Source: Nitrospirota bacterium (GTDB taxonomy: Bacteria > Nitrospirota > Nitrospiria > Nitrospirales > Nitrospiraceae). Taken from it: DNA of 12,643 nucleotides. A model generated the notes under the pieces. The model was not told the origin of the DNA. It made no database searches and worked only from the letters and a program-made list of their open reading frames with translations. The DNA is taken from contig JACRQB010000208.1 in the NCBI GenBank assembly GCA_016222925.1, positions 1-12,643 of the forward strand, read 5' to 3'. Positions 1 through 6,700 of the stretch are shown here, one piece after another; positions within the stretch are counted from its first letter, which is position 1; the number at the start of each line of letters is the position of its first letter. A program made the translations under genes and the position numbers.

Positions 1-40
1 TATGAGGACTACTCGTCCATATTACTTAAGGAGGCAGCAC

Positions 41-799
41 ATGCGTAACGTGTTGGCGCTTGGGGCCGCAATACTTTGCATCGGCTCTGTGAATGTTGCA
101 GTGGCTCAAGAGCGACTCCAGCAGTCTGGTGGCTCAGCAATGGGGGTTGGAACTGGGGTAGGTGACGTGTCTGGAAATGCAAACCGTGTTCAGGCTTTCG
201 ATCGGAATGCTTTCCTCGATCGGCTTTCCCAGCCGGAGACCGTGATGGGGCGTATCTTCGCGCTTGACTTGCCGCAGCACCGACTCATGATTGAAACGGG
301 TGGGGCTGGCCGTCTGCAAGACGAAGGTCAGGAAGGCAAGGCGGGCTATGGTGCGCGGACGGTCATGACACTGTATCTGACTGATCGATCGAACATGCAA
401 GCGATCCGTGAACTCAACGTCGGAGACGAAGTGACCGTGCAGGTCAAGGAAGAAACGACTCAGCAACAGCCGTTCGGAACCGGAAAAAAATTGGTGTCGG
501 AAGTTTCCGTAACCAATGTTGTCGCTACGAGAAAGGGGTTCGGCGGACTGGGACAGCGGCCTGACCCGGCCAATGACCGCGCGATCGTGATGAATGGCGG
601 TGGGGTGACTGGTGGTGTGCCGGGTGCCGTCCTTCCAGGAAAAATCACTGGGACCATTGATACGACCGTCGGCGAATATACCGGTTCAGCGCCTTGCTGG
701 AATTGTGAGCCTCAACCGGGATGGGGATATCAGACGCAGACCAAGTCCGATTATGGGACTGATGCCTCAAAGCCAAATCTTGTTAAGGGGATGGAGTGA
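41..799 (+). CDS. Exported hypothetical protein with C-terminal CxxC
   Basis: I do not recognise a named family. The start at 41 is chosen over an in-frame ATG at position 2 because a strong ribosome-binding site (AAGGAGG, 28-34) lies 6 bases upstream and the protein then opens with a classic signal peptide: a basic N-terminus, a hydrophobic core (about residues 4-17) and an AVA|Q cleavage site after residue 22. The mature part (total 252 aa) has a polar, glycine-rich leader. Residues about 69-165 look like a small beta-barrel of the type that tunes ligand or metal binding (pattern: modulation of 'GRI', 'LMIET', 'TLYLTD', 'VGDEVTVQV'). A glycine-rich linker (about 186-200) follows, then a tail with C219-W-N-C222. 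The CxxC in an exported protein could bind metal or heme-related ligand or form a disulfide; CxxCH of c-type cytochromes is absent. The gene is monocistronic in this window, followed by a strong terminator. Function is unknown. Confidence 0.85.
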   Translation: MRNVLALGAAILCIGSVNVAVAQERLQQSGGSAMGVGTGVGDVSGNANRVQAFDRNAFLDRLSQPETVMGRIFALDLPQHRLMIETGGAGRLQDEGQEGKAGYGARTVMTLYLTDRSNMQAIRELNVGDEVTVQVKEETTQQQPFGTGKKLVSEVSVTNVVATRKGFGGLGQRPDPANDRAIVMNGGGVTGGVPGAVLPGKITGTIDTTVGEYTGSAPCWNCEPQPGWGYQTQTKSDYGTDASKPNLVKGME

Positions 800-830
800 G
801 TTGATTCGGTGAGCCGAGCGTTGCTTGACG

Positions 831-859
831 AAAGGGGCAGCGATCGCTGCCCCTTTTTT
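831..859 (+). terminator. Rho-independent terminator after the exported protein gene
   Basis: The arms GGGGCAGCG (834-842) and CGCTGCCCC (845-853) form a perfect GC-rich inverted repeat. AAA precedes it and six T residues (854-859) follow it. It lies 32 bases after the stop codon at 799, so it terminates that transcription unit and isolates it from the tusA-like gene. On the minus strand only three T residues follow the stem, so it is less convincing as a terminator for the opposing methylase transcript. Confidence 0.93.
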
Positions 860-946
860 ATGTGGGCTGTGGCCTGATATGCAGTGTCTTATTATTCTTG
901 GTAGCGTTACGACACAAACTTCTGTTGCGTTGTGCGAATTGACACG

Positions 947-1207
947 ATGAATGAGCATCAGAATGAGTCGGATACCCCGGCGTCCGAACTGGATCTTCGG
1001 GGAGTGATTTGCCCCTACAACTTCGTGAAGACGAAGCTCAAGCTGGAGACCCTGAAGCAGGGCCAGGTGCTGTCGGTGCTTCTCGATGATGGAGATCCCA
1101 TTCGCAATGTGCCTCGTAGCGTTGCGAATGAAGGTCATACGGTGTTATCGCAGGAACGAGTCGACCAGGCCTATCGGGTCTTGATCCGTCGAGAGGAGAG
1201 CGACTGA
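947..1207 (+). CDS. TusA/SirA-family sulfur carrier protein
   Basis: This 86-aa protein of the TusA (SirA/YedF) fold would carry sulfur as a persulfide on a conserved cysteine, for tRNA thiolation, molybdenum cofactor or sulfur-oxidation and assimilation pathways. The family signature is near the N-terminus: 'LDLRGVICPYNFVKTKL', with the presumed sulfur-accepting Cys in CPYN. The canonical CPxP motif has Asn in place of the second Pro, a variant I recall from other TusA-like proteins ('CPxNFVK'). The C-terminal half (VLLDDGDPIRNVPRSV...) matches the family beta-alpha pattern. ATG at 947 is preferred to an in-frame GTG at 932, which only adds a non-conserved MRIDT; neither has a clear ribosome-binding site. 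The last 37 bases overlap the convergent methylase gene. The exact sulfur partner cannot be told from context. Confidence 0.85.
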   Translation: MNEHQNESDTPASELDLRGVICPYNFVKTKLKLETLKQGQVLSVLLDDGDPIRNVPRSVANEGHTVLSQERVDQAYRVLIRREESD

Positions 1208-1974
1208 GCGCGGCGCATGTCGTGATCGTCTGATTCTGTCCCATCTTTCCCTGCAAGAACGAGTGTCACGTCCCGTCCCCGAGTCGAGCCGATTTTTTTC
1301 CTTACCTCATAAGCCGTTCCGCGAATGATGTATTCATTCGGTTTCGTTAGATCGTAAGCAACAGCGACGGAGCATTGAGGAGCGATATCGCCAAGGCTCT
1401 TTAGTATGCGTGCGACCACTGTCCCAGTGCAGAAGGCAACGGTTGGACCATCCCTCTTCAGGGAATCCAGAAGGCGTTGGGTGATCCGTGAGGAGGCGCT
1501 CGGCAGATATCCAAGAAAATAGAAGGAGTCGCAGGGGAGTCCTGCGGCAGTCAGGGTCGCGATAATCGCAGAAGGACCGGGGACAGGAACCACCGGGATG
1601 CCATGCGTATGGGCAGCGGCTACGAGCAGATGGCCGGGGTCGGAGACGAGGGGGGAGCCACAATCCGACACTAAAGCAACATCAATGCCTTGCTGTAACC
1701 GTTGCAACAGAACCGCTGCTTTTTCTTGAAGATTTCTGGGCCCGTAGCTCGTCACGGTGGCCCGAATGCCGTGATGTGTCAGGAGTTGTTGCGTCACTGT
1801 TGGATCTTCGGACGCGATCAGGTCTACCGTGCTGAGGATTCGAAGGGCACGCACGGTCACATCGTCGGGATGTCCGATGGGGACTGCGACCACGTAAAGT
1901 GTTCCGCTCCGATATGGACGGCTGACCGAAGTCATTGCAGCGCCAGCGTTTTGTTGACTCTGTTTGGTCGGCAT
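1171..1974 (-). CDS. RsmI-like (tetrapyrrole methylase family) SAM-dependent methyltransferase, divergent
   Basis: This 267-aa protein of the TP-methylase superfamily is closest to RsmI, which 2'-O-methylates C1402 of 16S rRNA. Visible family landmarks are the N-terminal 'LYVVAVPIGHPDDVTVRALRIL', 'VDLIASEDPT', 'VALVSDCGSPLVSDPG', 'IPVVPVPGPSAIIATLTAAGLP' with 'FYFLGYLP', and 'DLTKPNEYIIRGT'. Several positions differ from typical RsmI: 'IGNL' is IGHP, 'CEDTR' is SEDPT, 'SDAGTPGISDPG' is SDCGSPLVSDPG, and the usual 'YESPHR' stretch is replaced by FCTGTVVAR. The SAM-binding scaffold is therefore conserved, but the substrate side is not typical. It could be a diverged RsmI or a paralogue with another substrate. 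The longest ATG (1974) is used; an alternative start at 1935 (MTSVSRP) would drop 13 residues and neither has a strong ribosome-binding site. It is transcribed divergently from the heme operon. Confidence 0.82.
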   Translation of the reverse strand: MPTKQSQQNAGAAMTSVSRPYRSGTLYVVAVPIGHPDDVTVRALRILSTVDLIASEDPTVTQQLLTHHGIRATVTSYGPRNLQEKAAVLLQRLQQGIDVALVSDCGSPLVSDPGHLLVAAAHTHGIPVVPVPGPSAIIATLTAAGLPCDSFYFLGYLPSASSRITQRLLDSLKRDGPTVAFCTGTVVARILKSLGDIAPQCSVAVAYDLTKPNEYIIRGTAYEVRKKIGSTRGRDVTLVLAGKDGTESDDHDMRRAQSLSSRRIKTR

Positions 1975-1983
1975 CGATATAAT
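1954..1983 (+). promoter_or_regulatory. Sigma-70-type promoter for the heme operon
   Basis: TTGACT (1954-1959) and a perfect TATAAT (1978-1983) are separated by 18 bases, giving a predicted transcription start near 1990 and a leader of about 47 bases before the ATG at 2037. The -35 box and spacer overlap the first codons of the divergent methylase gene, so the two opposing genes may interfere. Downstream genes to at least hemB are tightly spaced, so this is the likely main promoter of the cluster. The call rests on consensus match only. Confidence 0.7.
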
Positions 1984-2023
1984 TCCATGCTTATCTTGTC
2001 GAGGCTCGGTTTGTAGTCACTGC

Positions 2024-2028
2024 AAGGG
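2024..2028 (+). promoter_or_regulatory. Ribosome-binding site of the ccsA-like gene
   Basis: AAGGG lies 8 bases before ATG 2037. It supports that start over the downstream in-frame ATG at 2055. Confidence 0.6.
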
Positions 2029-2036
2029 TATTCCCG

Positions 2037-2828
2037 ATGGCAGCTGTTTGTTTCATGGTCACCATGGTCCTGTACTTCGTGGCCACGATGTCGTTTCTTG
2101 CGTATTTACTGCGACGCTCGGAAGCCTTGTCAAATGTGTCATTAGCGATTACGGCGGTCGGCTTCATCTCCCATACCGTCGCCCTCGTTATCAGAATGGT
2201 CGAGGTCTCATCTACGGCGCCGCCCAGCTTTTCGGACGCCCTTTCGTTTTTCTCCTGGATGATCATTCTTGTATTTGTGCTGGTCGAGTTTCGCCATCGG
2301 ATTCATGTACTTGGGTCCTTCATGGTGCCCTTAGCCTTGGTCTCCTTGGTCTCGTCTGCGGCCCTTCCCGAAACGGTCCCCACGCTTCAGCCTGTGTTCA
2401 AGACCCTGTGGTTTCATGTCACGCTCAGCATGTTGGGAACGGTGGGGTTTACCGTCGCCTTCGTGGCAGGAGTGATGTACCTGATTCAGGATCGGCTCCT
2501 CAAGTCGAAACAGTTCAATGTCCTCTACAGCAAGTTGCCGGCACTCGACTTTCTCGATCATCTCAATCAGCAATCCATCGTCTTGGGGTTCCCCTTGCTG
2601 ACCTTGGGAATCGTCACGGGAGCCATCTCGGCCGAGTTTGCGCGTGGATCCTATGTCAGTTGGAACCCTGAGCAAATCTGGGCGCTTATCACCTGGGTCT
2701 TCTATTTTGTCGTGTTGCTTGGACGGCTGACTGTCGGGTGGAGGGCGAAGCGCGCGGCGTATCTGACGGTCATCGGGTTCGCGTGCGTCATTCTCACATT
2801 AGTCGGTGTGGTGCTGAAAGAAACCTAG
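2037..2828 (+). CDS. ccsA: CcsA/HemX-family cytochrome c biogenesis membrane protein
   Basis: This 263-aa integral membrane protein has about eight hydrophobic segments (roughly 4-26, 33-54, 70-84, 92-110, 124-150, 182-200, 214-232, 241-259). Its WWD-like signature near residues 205-220 (SYVSWNPEQIWALITW) identifies the CcsA/CcmC/HemX heme-handling superfamily. Full CcsA delivers heme for cytochrome c maturation. HemX-type members next to hemA are associated with control of glutamyl-tRNA reductase levels in Bacillus, and this gene sits directly upstream of hemA with only 31 bases between them. Candidate heme-ligand histidines are H46 and H127 (LWFHVTL). The histidine that usually follows the WWD motif in a 'LLH' or 'YLH' context appears replaced by Leu (VVLLGRLTVGW, about residue 228). 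It is first in the operon, with promoter 1954-1983. Whether it works as CcsA or as a HemX-like regulator cannot be decided from sequence. Confidence 0.88.
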   Translation: MAAVCFMVTMVLYFVATMSFLAYLLRRSEALSNVSLAITAVGFISHTVALVIRMVEVSSTAPPSFSDALSFFSWMIILVFVLVEFRHRIHVLGSFMVPLALVSLVSSAALPETVPTLQPVFKTLWFHVTLSMLGTVGFTVAFVAGVMYLIQDRLLKSKQFNVLYSKLPALDFLDHLNQQSIVLGFPLLTLGIVTGAISAEFARGSYVSWNPEQIWALITWVFYFVVLLGRLTVGWRAKRAAYLTVIGFACVILTLVGVVLKET

Positions 2829-2859
2829 GGCCTGGTCAATATAGGCGGTTGTTGGTCAC

Positions 2860-4011
2860 ATGCATCTGATCGTCGTAGGGTTGAGTCATAAGACGGCTCC
2901 GGTCGAGATTCGAGAGAGACTGGCGGTTCCCGAAAGCCGTCTTGGCGAGGCGCTCACTCGTCTCTGTTCGTACTCTGGGATCAAGGAAGGCATCCTGCTC
3001 TCGACCTGTAATCGAGTCGAGGTCTACTCAGTTGTCGATGACGTAGAAACCGGCTACGGACGTATTCAGGAGTTTCTTGCCGACACCCATCTGTCGTTGT
3101 CTTCCGAGCAGTTGACCCCTCACCTCTATTGGCATACCGGCGATCGAGCGATCGGTCACTTGTTCAGAGTTGCAGCCAGTCTCGATTCAATGATAATCGG
3201 GGAGTCGCAAATCCTGGGACAACTCAAGGATGCGTTTGAGGTTGCCCTGGCCCATAAGACGACCGGCGTGATCATGAACAAGGTCGTCAAAAAGGCCATC
3301 TCGGTGGCCAAGCGGGTACGGACCGAAACCAAAATTTCAGAAATGGCGGTCTCGGTCAGCTATGCCGCTGTCGAACTGGCGAAGAAGATCTTTTCGGATC
3401 TTCACGAGAAAACGGTGTTGTTGGTCGGCGCCGGTGAAATGGCGAAGCTGGCCGCGCGCCATTTGATTGCTCACGGTGTGAGGCATGTGCGCATTACGAC
3501 GAGGACGCCGCAACATGCGGTCGATCTTGCCGCGAAATTTGGAGGGACGGCCGTTCCGTTCGATCAGTTCAAGGATGATATGGCCTCGGCGGATATTGTG
3601 CTGGTCTCGACGGGTGCGGCCCATTATCTTGTCGGCGCGGAGGATGTGCACCGCGCGGTCGAAGAGCGCATGAACCGTCCGATGTTCTTGATCGATATTT
3701 CAGTTCCTCGGAATATTGATCCGGCTGTTCGCCATGTCGACAATGCGTTTCTCTTCGATATTGATGATCTGACGCAACGCGTCGAGCAGAACCGGGCCGG
3801 GCGCGCGCAGGAGGCCGAGAAGGCCGAGCGGATGGTTGTGGAAGAAGTGACCACCATGCTGGATTGGATGAAATCCTTGGAGGTCACTCCGACGATCGTT
3901 GCCCTGAGGAGCCACGTCGACGACCTGAAGCGGGCGGAGGTCGACAATCGTCGAAGCGGCCCGTCGATTCTTCTCTCTCGACCGACACGCTCCACCTGTT
4001 CAACAGATTGA
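2860..4011 (+). CDS. hemA: Glutamyl-tRNA reductase, C-terminus frameshifted by an internal deletion
   Basis: HemA catalyses NADPH-dependent reduction of Glu-tRNA(Glu) to glutamate-1-semialdehyde, the first committed step of the C5 heme pathway. The N-terminal catalytic domain is intact: 'GLSHKTAPVEIRE', nucleophile C50 in LLSTCNRVEVY, 'DSMIIGESQILGQ', 'VAKRVRTET'. The NADPH-binding Rossmann segment (VLLVGAGEMAKLAARHL, about 187-203) and 'FLIDISVPRNIDP' are also present. The helical spine reads normally to LKRAEVD (residue 362). The next 21 residues are out of frame, giving 383 aa instead of the usual 420-460. The expected dimerisation-domain segment (roughly 45-50 residues) is missing, and the genuine C-terminus continues in another frame at 3947-4111. 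As written, dimerisation should be impaired. The gene lies between the ccsA-like gene and hemC in the operon. Only a weak ribosome-binding site is seen before ATG 2860, but the MHLIVVGLSHKT start is canonical. Confidence 0.93.
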   Translation: MHLIVVGLSHKTAPVEIRERLAVPESRLGEALTRLCSYSGIKEGILLSTCNRVEVYSVVDDVETGYGRIQEFLADTHLSLSSEQLTPHLYWHTGDRAIGHLFRVAASLDSMIIGESQILGQLKDAFEVALAHKTTGVIMNKVVKKAISVAKRVRTETKISEMAVSVSYAAVELAKKIFSDLHEKTVLLVGAGEMAKLAARHLIAHGVRHVRITTRTPQHAVDLAAKFGGTAVPFDQFKDDMASADIVLVSTGAAHYLVGAEDVHRAVEERMNRPMFLIDISVPRNIDPAVRHVDNAFLFDIDDLTQRVEQNRAGRAQEAEKAERMVVEEVTTMLDWMKSLEVTPTIVALRSHVDDLKRAEVDNRRSGPSILLSRPTRSTCSTD

Positions 4012-4111
4012 GACCTATCGCGAGTCGCCGCAATATCATCCTGAGAGCGCTGCAGAGTCGGGTGCCGAGGATCCGGTTTCAGAAACATCAGTCCGTAAAC
4101 GAGCCCGCTGA
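3947..4111 (+). pseudogene. hemA: Detached out-of-frame C-terminal tail of HemA
   Basis: Read in the frame of 3947, the sequence gives IVEAARRFFSLDRHAPPVQQ and onward for 54 codons to a TGA at 4109-4111. 'EAARRFFSL' matches the final conserved helix of glutamyl-tRNA reductases, so this is the original end of hemA. It follows a junction at about 3943-3950, where a block whose length is 3n+2 bases appears to be missing (a net +1 frame change). No start codon or ribosome-binding site serves this frame, so it is not translated separately. With its true stop at 4111, hemA ends 27 bases before hemC, in normal operon spacing. Confidence 0.8.
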
Positions 4112-4138
4112 TCGACGGGTAACGAAAAGAGTTTCACT

Positions 4139-5086
4139 GTGTCGATACAGAACGGCCAACGCGCAACCTTGGTTCTGGGAACGAGAGGGAGCAAATTGGC
4201 GCTTTGTCAAAGTGAATGGTTTCAATCCAAGGTTCAGGACGTGGTGCCGGAGGTCCGGGTCATTCTCAAAAAGATTCAGACGTCCGGTGACAAGATCGTC
4301 GATGTGCCACTGGCAAAGATCGGAGGGAAAGGCCTGTTCGTCAAGGAAATTGAGGACGCGCTGCTGGCCGGCGAGATCGATTTCGCGGTTCACAGTATGA
4401 AGGATGTTCCGGCGCAATTGCCGGAAGGGCTCGACATTCTCTGTGTGCCTCCGCGTGAAGATGCCCGCGATGCCCTGATCAGTCGTGAAGGATGCTCATT
4501 CCAGGACCTTCCATTCGGCGCCAGCATCGGGACTGCAAGCCTTCGACGCCAGGCGCAACTGTTACAAGCCAGGCCAGATCTGAAAATCGCGATGCTGCGC
4601 GGTAATCTGGATACACGATTAAAGAAACTCAAGGAGGGCCAGTTCGATGCCATCGTCTTGGCCGCTGCCGGTCTGCATCGGTTAGGGTGGTCTCAGACCA
4701 TCACAGAATATCTTTCTCCCATCCTTAGTCTGCCTGCAATCGGACAAGGAGCCCTTGGGATCGAAGGTCGGACGAGTGATGCATTCGTGCGTTCCGTCTT
4801 ATCCCGACTCAATCATCAGACCACCCATACGACCGTGACCGCAGAGCGGGCCTTCTTATGCCGCCTAGAAGGAGGTTGTCAGGTGCCCATCGCAGCCCAC
4901 GCAATCCTGTCCGGTGAGCAGTTGGTCTTGGATGGTCTTGTCGCCAGTATTGACGGGAAGACCGTCCTTCGCGACCGGATTGAGGGAACAGGTCAGCAGG
5001 CGCACGCTCTAGGTGTCCAATTGGCTGAACGATTACTGACTCGGGGAGGGGACAAAATTCTCCGGGAGATTTACGGATCAGCGTGA
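4139..5086 (+). CDS. hemC: Hydroxymethylbilane synthase (porphobilinogen deaminase)
   Basis: HemC polymerises four porphobilinogen molecules into hydroxymethylbilane in the cytosol. The 315 aa match family length. Landmarks are 'LGTRGSKLAL' (about 14-22), 'IQTSGDKI', 'KGLFVKEIEDALL', 'DFAVHSMKDVP' with catalytic Asp D89, 'SIGTASLRRQAQL' with R136-R137 region substrate-binding arginines, 'LRGNLDTRL', 'AIGQGALGIE', and the dipyrromethane cofactor cysteine C247 in LEGGCQVPI. The GTG start at 4139 is forced: the same frame has a stop at 4109-4111 and no other start before it, and the conserved LVLGTRG begins at residue 11. The stop overlaps the next gene's GTG by four bases (GTGA, 5083-5086), implying translational coupling. 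Confidence 0.97.
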   Translation: MSIQNGQRATLVLGTRGSKLALCQSEWFQSKVQDVVPEVRVILKKIQTSGDKIVDVPLAKIGGKGLFVKEIEDALLAGEIDFAVHSMKDVPAQLPEGLDILCVPPREDARDALISREGCSFQDLPFGASIGTASLRRQAQLLQARPDLKIAMLRGNLDTRLKKLKEGQFDAIVLAAAGLHRLGWSQTITEYLSPILSLPAIGQGALGIEGRTSDAFVRSVLSRLNHQTTHTTVTAERAFLCRLEGGCQVPIAAHAILSGEQLVLDGLVASIDGKTVLRDRIEGTGQQAHALGVQLAERLLTRGGDKILREIYGSA

Positions 5087-6651
5087 ACATGGTACGACGA
5101 AACAAGGGGAAGGTCTATTTAGTCGGAGCTGGTCCTGGAGATCCTGGTCTTTTGACCCTTCGAGGAAAAGAGTGTCTTGAGCAGGCTGACGTGGTGCTCT
5201 ACGATTATCTGGCTAACCCCGCCCTCCTTGCCCATGTCCGAGAAGAAGCAGAGCGGGTGTATGTCGGACGGAGAGGCAAAGGGAAATACCCTGAGCAGGA
5301 GGCGATCAATCGTCTGCTGATTGAACGAGCCAGCGCAGGCAACGTGGTCGTGCGGTTGAAGGGAGGCGATCCGTTTGTCTTTGGGCGGGGAGGAGAGGAG
5401 GCGGAAGCGCTCGCGTCGGCCAAGATTGAATTCGAAATCGTTCCTGGGGTGACCGCTGCGGTTGCCGCTCCTGCCTATGCCGGTATTCCGGTGACTCATC
5501 GAACGTTGGCGTCTACGCTGACGATTGTGACCGGACATGAAGATCCAGAAAAGCCTTCGACGGCCCTGGATTGGTCAAGGCTGGCGACGAGCCAAGGGAC
5601 GGTTGTCTTTCTCATGGGCATGAAAAATCTTTCGACGATCGCCGCGACCTTACTAGCCGAAGGGCGAGCGGGGTCTACGCCGGTGGCGATCATTCGGTGG
5701 GGAACGAGAGTCTCTCAGCGGACCGTTGTCGGGACATTGGCTGATATTGTGGAGAAGGCTGAAGCTGAAAAAATGGAGCCGCCGACCGTCATTGTCGTGG
5801 GGGAGGTCGTTCGACTTCGGTCGAAACTCAACTGGTTCGAGCAGCGTCCGCTCTTTGGCAAACGTGTGCTCATGACGCGCGCGAAAGAACAGGCTGGTGA
5901 GTTGGCTACCCGCTTGGCCAGCTATGGCGCTGAACCGGTCGAGGCTCCGACGATCACAATCGTTCCCCCTCCGGACTGGGCGTCTGTGGACCACGCGATT
6001 TCGGAGATCAGGACGTACGATTGGATTATTTTTACCAGCGTCAATGGTGTGAGCCGTTTCATGACCAGGCTGTTCGCTCGTGGGCTCGACTCACGCTGCT
6101 TAGCCGGACGGCAGCTGTGCTGTATTGGGCCCCGCACGGCTCAGGAGTTGGAAAAGTTTGGGGTCAAAGCGGATGTGGTTCCTGCAGAATATCAGGCAGA
6201 AGGAGTGCTAGCCACACTGAGTCGGCAGGATGTAAAAAAAACCCGTATCCTGATCCCTCGGGCCGAAGTGGCCAGAGAACTCTTGCCGGACGAACTTCGT
6301 GCGGCCGGGGCGCATGTCGACGTCATCCCCGTGTACCGAACGCTCATGCCAGGCCAGGATTCCGTGGGATGGCGGCAGGAGCTCATGGATCGTCAGATTC
6401 ATGTCGTCACGTTTACAAGTTCGTCCACGGTCCACAACTTTGTCGCGATGCTTGGCGGTGCGGAAGCGGTGAAGCCGCTCGTGCAATCCGTCATGATCGC
6501 TTGCATCGGACCCATTACGGCCAAGACCGCAGAGGAATATGGTTTGACGGTCTCGATCATGCCGAGTGAGAATACGATTCCCGCATTGGTGGAGGCGATC
6601 GCTCACCATTATGGAAGTTGTGAGCAGGTTGCCACGGGAGCGCTGCAGTAA
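5083..6651 (+). CDS. cobA-hemD: Fused uroporphyrinogen-III C-methyltransferase / uroporphyrinogen-III synthase
   Basis: This 522-aa bifunctional protein has two domains. Residues about 10-250 are a SUMT/CobA domain: 'VYLVGAGPGDPGLLTLRG' (11-28), 'VRLKGGDPFVFGRGGEE' (90-106), 'PGVTAAVAAPAYAGIPVTHR' (121-140), 'VVFLMGMKNL', and 'PPTVIVVGEVVRLR'. It methylates uroporphyrinogen III at C2 and C7 to precorrin-2. Residues about 258-512 are a HemD domain: 'GKRVLMTRAKEQAGELATRL', 'DWIIFTSVNGVSRF', 'IGPRTAQELEKFG', 'RILIPRAEVARELLPDELRAAGA', and 'VVTFTSSSTVHNF' with 'IGPITAKTAEEYGL'. This half cyclises hydroxymethylbilane to uroporphyrinogen III. The fusion puts the branch-point enzyme next to its substrate supplier. 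The start is GTG 5083 (GTGA overlap with hemC) or ATG 5089; the first 9 residues are not conserved, so either is possible. Both domains appear complete. Confidence 0.96.
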   Translation: MNMVRRNKGKVYLVGAGPGDPGLLTLRGKECLEQADVVLYDYLANPALLAHVREEAERVYVGRRGKGKYPEQEAINRLLIERASAGNVVVRLKGGDPFVFGRGGEEAEALASAKIEFEIVPGVTAAVAAPAYAGIPVTHRTLASTLTIVTGHEDPEKPSTALDWSRLATSQGTVVFLMGMKNLSTIAATLLAEGRAGSTPVAIIRWGTRVSQRTVVGTLADIVEKAEAEKMEPPTVIVVGEVVRLRSKLNWFEQRPLFGKRVLMTRAKEQAGELATRLASYGAEPVEAPTITIVPPPDWASVDHAISEIRTYDWIIFTSVNGVSRFMTRLFARGLDSRCLAGRQLCCIGPRTAQELEKFGVKADVVPAEYQAEGVLATLSRQDVKKTRILIPRAEVARELLPDELRAAGAHVDVIPVYRTLMPGQDSVGWRQELMDRQIHVVTFTSSSTVHNFVAMLGGAEAVKPLVQSVMIACIGPITAKTAEEYGLTVSIMPSENTIPALVEAIAHHYGSCEQVATGALQ

Positions 6652-6700
6652 TACGCGCACGCACGATGTATGATGGTTTTCTACAAGGAGGGAGGGTGAG

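Noticed and set aside
2..40. In-frame ATG at position 2 that would extend the first gene by 13 residues
   Set aside because: The extension would place polar residues ahead of a perfect signal peptide, and the AAGGAGG site at 28-34 is spaced for the ATG at 41.
1964..2671. Overlapping + strand frame of 235 codons at the ccsA-like gene
   Set aside because: Shadow frame rich in Cys, Ser and Arg with no domain; the frame at 2037 gives a membrane protein with a WWD-like motif.
3864..4400. Open frame of 178 codons bridging the hemA end and hemC start
   Set aside because: It is neither the hemA tail frame (stop at 4111) nor the hemC frame; its composition is arginine-rich and not conserved.
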